Positions 8,023 to 18,700 of a stretch of DNA of 63,321 nucleotides are shown here, in pieces. The stretch comes from an archaeon (GTDB taxonomy: Archaea; Nanobdellota; Nanobdellia; SCGC-AAA011-G17; GW2011-AR17): assembly GCA_018692925.1 (NCBI GenBank), contig JABHLH010000019.1, forward strand, positions 1 through 63,321, read 5' to 3'. Position 1 is the stretch's first letter; each line of letters starts with the position of its first letter. The translations under genes were made by a program, and so were the position numbers. The notes under the pieces are model-generated. The model worked only from the letters and a program-made list of their open reading frames with translations, ran no database searches and had not been told where the DNA came from.

Positions 8023-9127
8023 AAGTTTTTTCAGCTAAATTATCCCAATCCCAGTTTTCTTTTGCTTTTTGAACCCCATTCTTAGATAATTTTGAAGATA
8101 AATCCTTATCATTAAATATTCTCTTAATTGCTTTAGATAATTCTTTAACATCTTTTGGAGGAACTAATAAGCCATTATATTCATTTTCAATAACTACAGG
8201 AATACCACCTATTTTTGAACCTATAACAGGTGTAGCACAAGCGTTTGCTTCAGCAAGAACCATACCAAAACCTTCAGCAGTACTATAAGTTGGTAAAACA
8301 GCTATATCAACATCTCTATAAATTTTAGGTAGATCTTCATCAGGAACAAATCCTAAGAAAGAGACATTATTTTCAATATTTAATTTTTTCACTAATTCTT
8401 TATATCTAGGCAAATAATCACCTTTACCACAAACATATAAATGAACTTTAGGAAACTCTTTTGAAACTTCTTTTAAAGATGAAAGCAAATAATTCAACCC
8501 TTTGTGAGCATGAGTTTTATTTAATTGACTAACAAATACAATCTTTTCATTTTTATTTTTTAAAAATCCTTTTTTAATCTTATTATTAAAAACATTTAAA
8601 TCTACACCAGGAGAAACAATAGCAATTTTTGATTTAAATTTCTTCAAATAAGGAGATTTGTTTACATAATAATCACTAGTAGCTATAATCCCTTTAGAAG
8701 TTTTTAATGTCCTATTTCCTAAAAGTAAGTAATAAAGTTTACAAATATAATCTACCCAATTAGATTTTACTAAATCATTATGATAAGTAATAATTGTTTT
8801 CTTAGGAGCAATAAAATTAACTAAATCCGCAATAAATGGAACAGGCAAATGAGCATTAATTATATCAGGATTTTCTTTTTTGATTATTTTCTTAATTTTG
8901 AAATACCAAAAAGGATTAACAGGAGTATGTGAAACTGTAAAAAGAATAGGTAATCTGTAAATAGTTAAATTTGCAATTTTTTCTTTAATTTCTTGTTTAT
9001 CCTTATGATTAGATGTAATAACAACAACTTCATTTGTTTTAGCTAACCTTTTAGCAATATTATAAGCATAATTTTCTAATCCACCAGTCTTAGGATAGAA
9101 ATAAGGTGTAACAAAGATGATTTTCAT
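8003..9127 (-). CDS. GT4 family glycosyltransferase
   Basis: 374 residues, two Rossmann halves (GT-B fold). The N-terminus MKIIFVTPYFYPKTGGLENY has the acceptor-side Gly loop. The C-terminal half carries the donor-binding region PTYSTAEGFGMVLAEANA followed by ATPVIGSKIGGIPVVI, with the EX7E-type acidic pair that contacts the nucleotide sugar. GT4 enzymes are retaining transferases that build lipid-linked glycans in the cytoplasm. It starts within the stop of the upstream GT4 gene (ATGA, 9124-9127), the last of a three-gene coupled operon GT2-GT4-GT4. Confidence 0.88.
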   Translation of the reverse strand: MKIIFVTPYFYPKTGGLENYAYNIAKRLAKTNEVVVITSNHKDKQEIKEKIANLTIYRLPILFTVSHTPVNPFWYFKIKKIIKKENPDIINAHLPVPFIADLVNFIAPKKTIITYHNDLVKSNWVDYICKLYYLLLGNRTLKTSKGIIATSDYYVNKSPYLKKFKSKIAIVSPGVDLNVFNNKIKKGFLKNKNEKIVFVSQLNKTHAHKGLNYLLSSLKEVSKEFPKVHLYVCGKGDYLPRYKELVKKLNIENNVSFLGFVPDEDLPKIYRDVDIAVLPTYSTAEGFGMVLAEANACATPVIGSKIGGIPVVIENEYNGLLVPPKDVKELSKAIKRIFNDKDLSSKLSKNGVQKAKENWDWDNLAEKTFKIFSN

Positions 9128-10191
9128 TTCAAAGCCTCCATATAATTACTCTCTAGGTTATTAATAATATTTTCCCATAAATAATTTTTTATTTCAAAGT
9201 TTATTTTTTTAGGATTTTTAAGAAATTTATCAATCTTTGCTTTAAAGTTTTCTTTAGTAGCAATAAATTCTTTGTCCACTAAATACATTGAAGCATTATC
9301 TCTTGCTTTCAAAACTAAAGTTGGAGTGCCACAAGCCATAGCTTCTAAAGGTGCAATACCAAAACCTTCCCTCTCCGAAGGGAAAGCAAATAATTTTGCA
9401 GATTTCATATATCCATAAACATCTTCAATTTTTGGAAGCATACCTAAGACTTCAATATTTGGATATTGTTTTGATTTAGCTTTTATTTTTTCAAGTTCTG
9501 GACCTGAGCCGATAATTCCTAAAGTATAATCAGATTTTACTTGATCAATTAAAAATGAAACATTTTTCTCTTTAATCATTCTACCAGCAAATAATAAGTC
9601 AAAAGATTTTTTCTTTTTAGATTTTTTAATCAAATTAAAATCAATACCGTTTGGAGAATAATTCATTTTATTCTTTGTAACTTTTCTTAATCTTCTTTGA
9701 GTTAATCTGGATACTACATTAATGTTAGTGGATAATTTTGCAGAAAGGTTTTCAATAATATAACCAAAAAGACCTTTTGAACCTAAATAATCAAACCAAT
9801 AGTTCCCCCAGTATTCATGCCAAGTTACAAAAAAAGGTTTTCTTTTAATTTTTGAAATAAGCCAGGTTGGAAAAATTGGAAAGTAAGGCATGTGATCAAC
9901 TTCTATAATGTCAAATTTTTCTGAGATTAATTTTGGTAAATGTGCAGTAAATAGTAAAGCTTGTGTAATAGATCTTGTTCCATCCTTTTTGTATAATTTA
10001 TAGTAAGGTGAGATTGCGTGAAGAGTTAATCCATTTTCTTTTTTTATCTGAGGACCTTTCCACCACTTCATTGTATAAATGTGAACATCATGTCCTTTCT
10101 TAGCTAAACCTGTAGAAATTTCAAAAATTCTTTTCTCTTTGCCACCTTTATGATAAGGGTAAACAGCATCTGATACAAAAGCTATTCTCAT
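9124..10191 (-). CDS. GT4 family glycosyltransferase
   Basis: 355 residues from the ATG at 10191. This start makes an ATGA overlap with the upstream GT2 gene and gives the classical N-terminus MRIAFVSDAVYPYHKGGKEK. A longer frame from 10239 would add 16 residues inside the GT2 gene and is less likely. The donor site reads FPSEREGFGIAPLEAMACG, with the EX7E pair. MPYFPIFPTWLISK near residue 110 lies in the acceptor domain. It probably adds one sugar of the lipid-linked glycan. It differs enough from the neighbouring GT4 to have another specificity. Confidence 0.87.
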   Translation of the reverse strand: MRIAFVSDAVYPYHKGGKEKRIFEISTGLAKKGHDVHIYTMKWWKGPQIKKENGLTLHAISPYYKLYKKDGTRSITQALLFTAHLPKLISEKFDIIEVDHMPYFPIFPTWLISKIKRKPFFVTWHEYWGNYWFDYLGSKGLFGYIIENLSAKLSTNINVVSRLTQRRLRKVTKNKMNYSPNGIDFNLIKKSKKKKSFDLLFAGRMIKEKNVSFLIDQVKSDYTLGIIGSGPELEKIKAKSKQYPNIEVLGMLPKIEDVYGYMKSAKLFAFPSEREGFGIAPLEAMACGTPTLVLKARDNASMYLVDKEFIATKENFKAKIDKFLKNPKKINFEIKNYLWENIINNLESNYMEALK

Positions 10192-10916
10192 TTTGCTTGA
10201 TATTTTGCATATGGTTTCCAAGTTAAATTTTTCATCCAAGCATGCAAAATTTTCTTCCCATCACCAATTGGTTGTAATGCAGTATCTCCAGCTCTATGTT
10301 CATAAGAAATTGGAACAGAGTAAATATCAAATTTCATTTTAGCCATTTTTGTGATCATTTCCATTTCAATTGAGAAACCATCAGCTTCTAAATGTTTTGA
10401 AAGTTTTTTTAGAACAGGTCTTTTCCAAGCAAAGTAACCTGTACAAACATCAGTTACATTACCATGATAAAACATTCTTACTAAAAATGTAAAAAACCAA
10501 TTACCAGTTCTGTTGAACATAGTCATACTACCTTCTTTGATTTTTCCACCTAATCTTGAACCAATAACAACATCACAGAAATTTGAATCAAGAGGTTCAA
10601 TTAATCTTAACATTTCTCTAGGATCGTAAGTATCATCACCATCAAGCATAACAACTAAGTCTGTATCTGTAGTAATACTTTTTACACCTTTTCTAATAGC
10701 ATGACCTTTACCTTGCTTTCCTTCAAAAACAACTCTAGCACCAGCTTTCTTAGCTACTTCTGTAGTTCTATCTTTAGAATTGTTGTCAATTACAAGAACT
10801 TCAACTTCATAACCTAAAGCTTTTAATTTTGCTCTAGGAATTTTTGATATAACCTTTGTGATACCTTTCTCCTCGTTGTAACAAGGAACCATTACTGTTA
10901 ATTTTTTCATTTTCAT
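10188..10916 (-). CDS. GT2 glycosyltransferase, dolichyl-phosphate mannose synthase-like
   Basis: 242 residues, a single GT-A domain. Key motifs: VMVPCYNEEKGITKVI near the N-terminus, VLVIDNNSKDRT for the nucleotide, and the DXD-like VVMLDGDDTYDP near 90-101. GKQGKGHAIRKG and DVCTGYFAWKRP match the DPM1-like branch without a C-terminal membrane domain. Such enzymes charge polyprenyl phosphate with a hexose, the donor used outside the membrane by GT-C enzymes such as the one at 3086-4777. First gene of the GT2-GT4-GT4 operon. Two ATGs (10916 and 10910) compete; AAAGGAT lies just before the first and fits the second better by spacing. Confidence 0.85.
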   Translation of the reverse strand: MKMKKLTVMVPCYNEEKGITKVISKIPRAKLKALGYEVEVLVIDNNSKDRTTEVAKKAGARVVFEGKQGKGHAIRKGVKSITTDTDLVVMLDGDDTYDPREMLRLIEPLDSNFCDVVIGSRLGGKIKEGSMTMFNRTGNWFFTFLVRMFYHGNVTDVCTGYFAWKRPVLKKLSKHLEADGFSIEMEMITKMAKMKFDIYSVPISYEHRAGDTALQPIGDGKKILHAWMKNLTWKPYAKYQAK

Positions 10917-10953
10917 ATCCTTTATATTATTTGAAACAAGTGTTAAACATTCC

Positions 10954-11025
10954 TTGAAAACAGTTGGAATATTATGAAACCAGTTGAAACCAGTTAGTCA
11001 TTCTGTGTAGTCATGATTTATAAGT
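10954..11025 (-). promoter_or_regulatory. Promoter and repeat-bearing leader of the GT operon
   Basis: The minus strand has GACTTATAAATCATGA (about 11011-11026), a good TATA element, which puts the transcription start near 10990. The predicted leader then has three near-identical 11-12 base elements of the form AACTGGTTTCA (10954-10965, 10975-10986, 10985-10997 on the plus strand as TGAAAMCAGTT). The rest of the 167-bp gap between the GT2 gene and 11084 holds nothing else I can identify. Confidence 0.45.
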
Positions 11026-11083
11026 CTTTTGTTTTGTTACTTCTTAGAAGTAGTGGAAATCTTGCTAATTAAATTAAAAAAAA

Positions 11084-11404
11084 TTAAAGTTGATTAGGTA
11101 AAAAATGATCGTAAAAATCACTATTCCCAGAATAACAAGGACCTAATGAAGCAATTGCACGATCAGCAGCTGAAAATGTAGCTCTATCTTTGTCACCTAA
11201 AAAAGTTTGAATATCATCAATATATCTGTTATCTGGATCTAAACCTTCATCTTGTAAAAAATGAGGAACAGCCATTCTTCCACCAGTAATATATATTGGA
11301 TCAAAAGGACAAGTGGTTCCATCATCATAAGGGACTAATACACCTAATTGTTCTGCTATTGTAAGTAAGTCTGTTGTTTGTTCTAATATTTCGTAATCTC
11401 CCAT
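11084..11404 (-). CDS. Hypothetical protein, 106 aa
   Basis: I do not recognise this protein. It is acidic, soluble and without signal peptide or membrane helix. It has a central run PYDDGTTCPFDPIYITGGR and an Asp-rich middle (EGLDPDNRYIDDIQTFLGDKD). Two cysteines are far apart, so no zinc motif. The ATG at 11404 lacks a clear ribosome site; an AT stretch near 11425-11435 could be the TATA element, giving a nearly leaderless message. It is isolated between the GT operon and the radA unit. Confidence 0.5.
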   Translation of the reverse strand: MGDYEILEQTTDLLTIAEQLGVLVPYDDGTTCPFDPIYITGGRMAVPHFLQDEGLDPDNRYIDDIQTFLGDKDRATFSAADRAIASLGPCYSGNSDFYDHFLPNQL

Positions 11405-11488
11405 AAAGCAAAAGATCTCAAAATAATTTAAAAAGCTTTGGGTGAAAAAAAGTTAAACTGAAAATATTTCAAAAAAAGCTTAACAATA

Positions 11489-11579
11489 CTTATAAAATTG
11501 GAGAATATTCTTTAGGGTGGTCACTGGACATGGCTGCGCAGCCCTTTTAAATGTCTTGGAGATATTGAAATATAGGAGG
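11489..11579 (+). promoter_or_regulatory. radA-operon promoter and structured GC-rich leader
   Basis: CTTATAAAA at 11489-11497 is the TATA box, predicting a start near 11515-11520. The leader then contains GACAT (527-531 of this kb), the perfect palindrome GGCTGCGCAGCC (11532-11543) and ATGTC (11551-11555). These can fold as an outer 5-bp stem around a GC-only inner hairpin. AGGAGG at 11574-11579 is the ribosome binding site of the 80-residue gene. In such AT-rich DNA the GC-rich hairpin is conspicuous. Confidence 0.5.
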
Positions 11580-11588
11580 AATTTTGAA

Positions 11589-11831
11589 ATGCCGGCACCT
11601 TTGAAAAAAATAAAATCTGGAAACTATGAGGTTTCTATTTGGGAAAATGAGAAAGACATGAATGATGGAGGTATTGTTACTTTCAAAACTATAAGTTTGA
11701 AAAAAAGTTGGAAAGATAAAAATAATGTAACAAGAGAACAATATCTATCATTGAGAAAACAAGATGTAGAAAAAGTTCTTGTACTAATGAGAAAAGTGCA
11801 CGAACATTTAATATTGGAGGAAGAAAAATGA
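11589..11831 (+). CDS. Small protein coupled to RadA, possible ssDNA-binding (PC4-like) protein
   Basis: 80 residues from the ATG at 11589, chosen because AGGAGG lies 10 bases before it; a GTG at 11517 would run through the leader hairpin. The text SGNYEVSIWENEKDMNDGG, then VTFKTISLKKSWKDKNN, then LSLRKQDVEKVLVLMRKVHEHL suggests a four-strand beta-sheet followed by one helix. That is the size and order of PC4/whirly-like single-strand DNA-binding modules, with basic and aromatic residues in the strands. The last codons overlap the radA ATG (ATGA), so the two are made together. A role at RadA filaments is inference from operon structure and fold guess only. Confidence 0.55.
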   Translation: MPAPLKKIKSGNYEVSIWENEKDMNDGGIVTFKTISLKKSWKDKNNVTREQYLSLRKQDVEKVLVLMRKVHEHLILEEEK

Positions 11832-12781
11832 AAAAAGAGGAAATGAAAATTGAAGATTTACCTGGAGTAGGTGCTGCGACTGCTGAAAAACTAAGAGATG
11901 CAGGATATAATGATTTAATGTCCATTGCTGTGGCAAGCCCTGGAGAACTAACAGAAAGTGTGGGTATGGGAGAAGCTGCTGCAAGAAAAATAATTAATGC
12001 AGGAAGGAATAACTTAGATATGGGTTTTACTTCTGGAGAAGAATTATTAGAAAAGAGAGCGAAGATAATTAAAGTAGGTACAGGCTCAAAAGCTTTTGAT
12101 GAATTAGTAGGAGGAGGTTTTGAATCTGGATGTATAACTGAATGTTTTGGATCATATGGTTCAGGAAAAACAGCTCTAGCAAATCAATTAGCAATCAATG
12201 CTTTAGATATTAATGAAGAAGGTATTCCACAAGCATATGCAATTTGGATTGATTCTGAAAATACATTTAGACCAGAGAGAATTAAACAAATTTGTGATGA
12301 AAATGGTTATGACCCTTTGACAATTTTAAGAAATATAAAAGTTGTAAGAGCTTTTAACTCAGATCACCAAATGATGTGTGCAGAAAAAGTTGAAGACCTA
12401 ATTCAAAAAGAAGGTTTGAAAATCAATATGATAATAGTAGATTCTTTGATGACACACTTTAGATCAGAATTTATCGGTAGAGGAACTCTGGCAAATAGAC
12501 AACAGAAAATTAACAAACATATGCATGTATTAATGAAAATTGCAGACCAGTATAATTTAGTTGTTTATGTGACAAACCAAGTTATGTCAAGACCAGATAC
12601 TTTCTTTGGAGATCCTACAGAAGCAATTGGTGGAAACATTGTAGGACACAATTCTGCTACAAGATTATATCTTCGAAGAGGAAAGAAAGGAACTAGAGTT
12701 GCAAAATTAGTGGATAGTCCTTATCTGCCAGATGGTGAATGTATCTTTAGAATTACTGATAAAGGTATAGAAGATAATTAA
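11828..12781 (+). CDS. radA: DNA repair and recombination protein RadA
   Basis: 317 residues. An N-terminal helix-hairpin-helix region (LPGVGAATAEKLRDAGY, residues 11-27) is followed by the RecA core. Walker A is GSYGSGKT at 108-115, Walker B is INMIIVDS near 196-203, and TNQVMSRPDTFFGDP with GGNIVGHNSATRLYLRRG matches the RadA/Rad51 C-terminal half. It is the archaeal strand-exchange recombinase. GGAGG lies 7 bases before the ATG at 11828, and the start overlaps the preceding small gene by 4 bp. The stop overlaps the convergent giant gene by 4 bp. I see no intein. Confidence 0.96.
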   Translation: MKKEEMKIEDLPGVGAATAEKLRDAGYNDLMSIAVASPGELTESVGMGEAAARKIINAGRNNLDMGFTSGEELLEKRAKIIKVGTGSKAFDELVGGGFESGCITECFGSYGSGKTALANQLAINALDINEEGIPQAYAIWIDSENTFRPERIKQICDENGYDPLTILRNIKVVRAFNSDHQMMCAEKVEDLIQKEGLKINMIIVDSLMTHFRSEFIGRGTLANRQQKINKHMHVLMKIADQYNLVVYVTNQVMSRPDTFFGDPTEAIGGNIVGHNSATRLYLRRGKKGTRVAKLVDSPYLPDGECIFRITDKGIEDN

Positions 12782-15700
12782 TTCTTTTTTTTATTTAAAT
12801 TATCTAAGAGATATATCTGTTCAAGAACAGAATTGTCAACAATAAATATGTCACCAATAGATTGAATATTCTCTTTTTTGACTAAAATATTTTTTCTAAA
12901 GTTATATTTTTTATCAGTTTTTATTATCCAACCATAAACTTTTTTATCTTTTATAATTGAATCCTTGATATAACCAATAAATACCCCATCTTCACTATAA
13001 ACTTCTTTTTCAGAAAAATCTTCTAAATAAAGATAATCTTTTCCAAGATTTATTTTTTCAGGTTTCTTTTTAGAGAGAGTTATAGATTGTTTCAATAGAG
13101 GCCTTTCAGGTAATTCTTCAGAATCAGAAGGGGTTTTTCTTTTCTTAGATCTTTTTTTCTTCTTTTTTAACTTGGTAACTATTTTTTTAGATTCAAAATT
13201 ATTTAATAACTTATTATAAATTCCTTCTAAAGCAATTCTAAAAGACAATAATTTTTTATTTAAATCAAAGCCATTATTCTTTTTGTATACAAGATCAAAT
13301 ATAATTAGACTTAAAATAATAAATATAAAAAACCAAATAAGACTAAGAGAAGATTCTGAACTTTCAAGTTCTATAGCTTCTTCTTCAAGAATTATTTCTG
13401 AATCAGGAGCTAATTCAATTAAAGAATCTTTAAGAGCAATATTCATTTTTCTATAAGATTCAGCATTATAGTTTTCAAAATTTACCTGAACATATAAATC
13501 ATAACTAGCATCCTCTAAATCAGAAGGAAGATTCAAAGTAGTAATTTTAGTTTTTTCTTCAAAGGAACCTAAATAAATTGTATCTTGACCAAGATTGATT
13601 TTATTATTTCCTTCCTGAATCCAAAATTTAATTATTACATCACCATCTATTTCAGCCATACCCTTGATTAAATATTCCAAATTAAAACTTAATTCTTCAA
13701 CTAAAGATTCTATACTTAAAATTTCTACATCAAATAATTTTACACATTCATTTTGATAACAAGTATAACCTTCTTCACAATCTAAATCTATTTCACATTC
13801 GGATACTGAGCCTAAATTATAAGACCCAGAACTACCAGAACCACTACTGCTACTTTCACTTGAAGAATCTTCAACAGGAGTTTCCCTAGCTGAATAAACT
13901 GAAAAACCTTCGACTGTAAAAGTTAAAGTGCCTCCAGTATAAGTTTCTTCAACACAATCATCACAAACAACTCCATCTTTCAAAATTTGAGGAGTTGTAA
14001 AATCTAAATTATAAAGTTTTAATCTTGCATCAACATTTAAACCAGATAAAGCTGTTGAGTTTACTTCAATCCTATTTTGAGAGATAAGGACATGTTTACT
14101 AAAATTAAGAGTGAAATTATCAATATCATTTGAAAGATCAACAGAATCTAAAAAATCTAATTTCCCATAATCAGTCCTAGAAAAAGTTAGATTAACTATG
14201 TTTCTTAAGTCACTTACATTCATTCTAAGTTGAAAATCTGTAGAGTTCCCATCAAACATATAATCATCAATCAAAATAGAATAATTGATTTCAAAAGTTC
14301 TAATTTCACTAATGTTAATATTATTTGCTTGATCAGTACAATTTACAGCCCAAGCATAATTGCTATTTAGAAGATATGAAGTAAAATTATTTGTAGTATC
14401 TTTTTCGGGATTTTCAGAGGATGAATTAATATCATTTTCAATTATCAAACTACAATTTAAAATATCATTAGCATCGGAGACATTATAATAAAAATTTATA
14501 TAATTTGAAGAACTATTTAATATTCCATCTAAAGGGGTTATCAAATTAATTGAAGGTTTAGTTAGATCAATTGTAAAATTAACATTGTCACTTCCTTGAA
14601 GATTTGCAGAATCATTAACCCATAATTCAACTACATGACTTGATTCAGATAAGTTTAAAGTGAAATTTTGACAATTATTAATTGTTTGATTATTCCCTCT
14701 ATCAAGATTATACCAACAACTACTAGTGTCATCAGTTAAAATACTATAATTCAAAATAATACTCTCATTGTAATTAAAATATTCGAAACTGGAAGGAGAA
14801 ATAATATTTAAAACAGGATTTACAGTATCTATAGCAAAACTAAGAAACTCAGTATTATTTAAATTTCCAAAAGTATCATTACAAGAATATCTAACAATAT
14901 AAGACCCATCAGATACAGAACTGTCAGTATAAGTTGCCCCAGTTAAACTATCATTAAGAGAAAGAGAAGAACTAGTTGACCAATTATCAAGACTATAAGA
15001 ACAAGAGCTTAAAGCTTCATTAGAACTAATATTAAAACTTATTAAAGAGCTAATATAAGTTTGAGAAATTGGAGAAATAATAGTTATCAAAGGATTTGTG
15101 GTGTCGATGGAAATACTTCTTGTTGTAGTTGATGCAGAATTACTAGAGTTGTCATAAACAGTAACATTAAATTTATAACTTGCATCAGAAAGACTAGTCC
15201 AATTAATTGATCTTGTTGAAGCTGAAAAAATGGAACTGTTTACTAAAGTGTGATTTGAATAATACAAATTAAAAGTTATATTTGCCTCATCAGTTTCTAC
15301 CACATTAACATTAACATAAATATTGTCCCTAGTTAATTTAGCTTCATCAGCTTCAGCTTGATCTTCATAATTAATTACAGGTGAATTTGTATCAATAGTA
15401 AAATTAACAGACCTGGTATTATTAATATTACCAAAGGTGTCATTACACCAGAATCTTGCAGTATAAGTACTGTCAATTACAGAGAGATTAGTAAAAGTAG
15501 CACCTGTTAAACTACTATTCAATGTCAAACTTGAATTTGTAACCCAATCATCAATACTTACAACACAAGAACTTAAATTTTCATTTGAACTAATATTATA
15601 ACTAATTGAAGAGACAATATAATTCTGATTAAAAGGAGAATCAATTGTTATCAAAGGATTAGTTGTATCTATAGAAACAGTTCTGGTTAAAGTTGATGCA

Positions 15701-18700
15701 GAATTAGTAGCATTATCATAAACTGTAACATTAAAATTATAATTGGTCTCAGAAAGACCAGTCCAATTAATAGATCTAGTTGTATCAGTAAAAGTTGAAC
15801 TGTTTACTAAAGTGTGATTGGAATAATATAAATTATAAGTAATATTTACTTCATTTATTTCAGTCACACTAACATTAACATAAATATTATTTCTAGTTAA
15901 TTTAGATTCATCAGTTTCAGCTTGATCTTCATAATTTATTACAGGTGAATTTGTATCAATAGTAAAACTTGTAATAGAGCTTGCTTCATTACCTAAAGTA
16001 TCATTTGCCCAAACTGTAAGATTATGGCTTCCCTCATTCCAAACCACATTAGTTATATTTGAACAATTACCACCACTACCTAAACTAATATTTACACTCA
16101 TAGTATCATTAGAATACCAACAAGCATCAAGATTGAGATCTGTTACAGTATAGTTTATAATTAAATTAACATCTGAAGAAAAAGAATTATTTTCAAGATT
16201 AACAAAATTTATTATTGGTCCATCAACATCAACAGAATCTATAGTAATAGTACTAATAGTAGTAAGATTTATATTCCCAACATTATCTTTTGAAGATACA
16301 AAATAAGTGTAATCACCGTCAACAAGCCCAGTTGTTGAATTAAGACTTTGGTTAACATATAAATACCATTGAGTGGAATTAATTTTATTTAAGTTTGATA
16401 CATACTGTTGATAAACATCATTTGCACTTAAAGAATTATTCCAGATTTTAAATTCATCCAAAGAACCATTATAATAAGGTTTAGCAAGAGGATATACACC
16501 ATATCCAATTATAATATTATTTGAAGCAGAAGCATCTGAAGAAGTTTTTGAACCAGTAACCTTAAGTGAACCATCAACATATAATTTCATTCCATTTTCA
16601 TCAACTAAAGCAACTGTATGGTGCCATAAATCATCATTATAAGTATCAGTAGTTGTTATTGTTTCTTCAGCCCATAACCTAAAATTCAGATTACCATTCT
16701 GTAAGTAAATATTTCTATCATGATATCCCCAAGATCCGGTTTGACTTGCATCAAAAATACCTGTATTAGGATCTGAAGTTTTAAACCAAAATGAGACTGC
16801 AAAATTAGTTTCAGGCATATCAAAAGAATTCACTTCAATATAATCATCAACTCCATCAAACATAAAAGAGCCACCATATTTTCCAGAAGAGTTATACCTA
16901 GCATCAGATGAACCAAGACCATGATAATTATTAGAACTTAAATCTACTACATAAGAACTATTTTCTCCTAAAGCAGAAACATTATCAAAATTATACATAA
17001 TCATTAAAGAGTTATTATAATAAGTATAATTAGTATTGTTCCAACTATAAATAATTTCATTTAAATTAGCTTCTGAGATAGATAGATTAATTTCAAAGGA
17101 AGAGTTTGTTGTTGTTGAACCATTACCCAAAGTAGGAGAAGTGAAATTTATTTGAGGAAAAGTTGAATCAATAGAAATATTTCTTAACACAGTATTATTT
17201 TCATTTCCAAAATCATCCCTTGCGGAAACAAAATAAGAATAAGTAGCATCATCTAAACTAGTAGTTATATTTTTACTTTGATTAACATATAAATACCATT
17301 GAGTTGAATTAAACTTTCTTAAGTTTGAAACATACTGAGGATATATTTCGCTGGAATCTAAACTTCGATCCCAAATTCTCAATTCGTCAACATTACCATT
17401 CATAAAATTTGAAGAAGTACTACTATGCCAACCACTTAATACTAAAGGATTACTATTTGAAGCTGTAGTCGTAGGAACATTTGCATTATAAGTTAAATCT
17501 CTTTGAATACCATCAAAATAAAATTTTAACCTTGTCTCATTTGTTGCTTGAGTTCCATCATAAACCATGGTCCAATGATGCCAATTAGTATCAATAATAT
17601 CATCTGTAGTATGTGCCCAAGCACTAGAACCATTAGTTACTCTCATAAATACATCATTAGAATCACCATAACCAGCTCCACCAGTACCCATCACTAAAGA
17701 ATTGGTAGTATAATCAGAATCTCTCTTTGAAATTACATAATCCCAAGAACCTATGGAATCATATTTAACCCAAGCACTAATAGTAAAATGTTCAGTCCCA
17801 TCTAATTCATCAACATCACCCATATCTAATTGGCCAAGAGAACCATCAAAATTAAAAGACCCACCATACTTACCAGTTGAAACATAAGTTGCATCAGATT
17901 CAGCAAGACCATTATTTCCATTCCCAGTTAAATCTACAACATAAGTATTATTCTCTCCTAAATCAGAATTATTTTCAAAGTTGTACATTAAAATCATAGA
18001 ACTATTAAAAATAGTATAATTTGTTTCATTCCAATTATAAATCACAGTATCTAAATCAGATTCTAAAATAGATACATTAATTTCAACATTAGTTTGAGAT
18101 TGAGTTAGCCCAGTTACAGGAGTTGGAGAAATAAATTCTAATAAAGGAGGAGTAGACTCTATTGTAAAACTAAGTGAAGAACTATTTATATAATTCATAC
18201 TATCATTTATCCAAATTGTAAGATTATGATTTCCTTCTAACCAAACAACAGAGCTTATATTTACACAATTATCTAAACTAGTATTTCCACTCATACTATC
18301 ATTGCTGTACCAACAAGTACCTATGTTTTCATCAAAGTAAGTAAAATTAATATCTAAATTTGGATCTGATGAAGTTGTACCATTTAAAGGTAAACTAATA
18401 TTTATAGTCGGATAAACAGTATCTATTGCAAATTTAATTGAGCTAGAATTTTCATTTCCGGCACTATCATTTGCCCAAATCGTAATATTGTGATGGCCTT
18501 CTATCCAAATTACATCAGTTATATTTGCACAATTATCTAAAGTAGTATTTCCACTCATACTATCATTACTATACCAACAAGAATCTAAAAAAAGATCTGA
18601 AACAGAATAATTAATATCTAAACTAAGATTATTAGTAAAAGTATTATTTGAAGGATAAATAATATTTATTGCTGAAGGAGTTGTATCAATAGTTACAGTT

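Noticed and set aside
11532-11545. GC palindrome followed by CTTTT as an intrinsic terminator
   Set aside because: No plus-strand gene ends just upstream, and a good TATA box lies 40 bp before it, so it is a leader element; archaeal termination also does not need a hairpin.
11517-11588. Upstream extension of the small radA-linked gene from a GTG at 11517
   Set aside because: It would translate the hairpin and the predicted transcription start region, while a strong ribosome site directs initiation at 11589.
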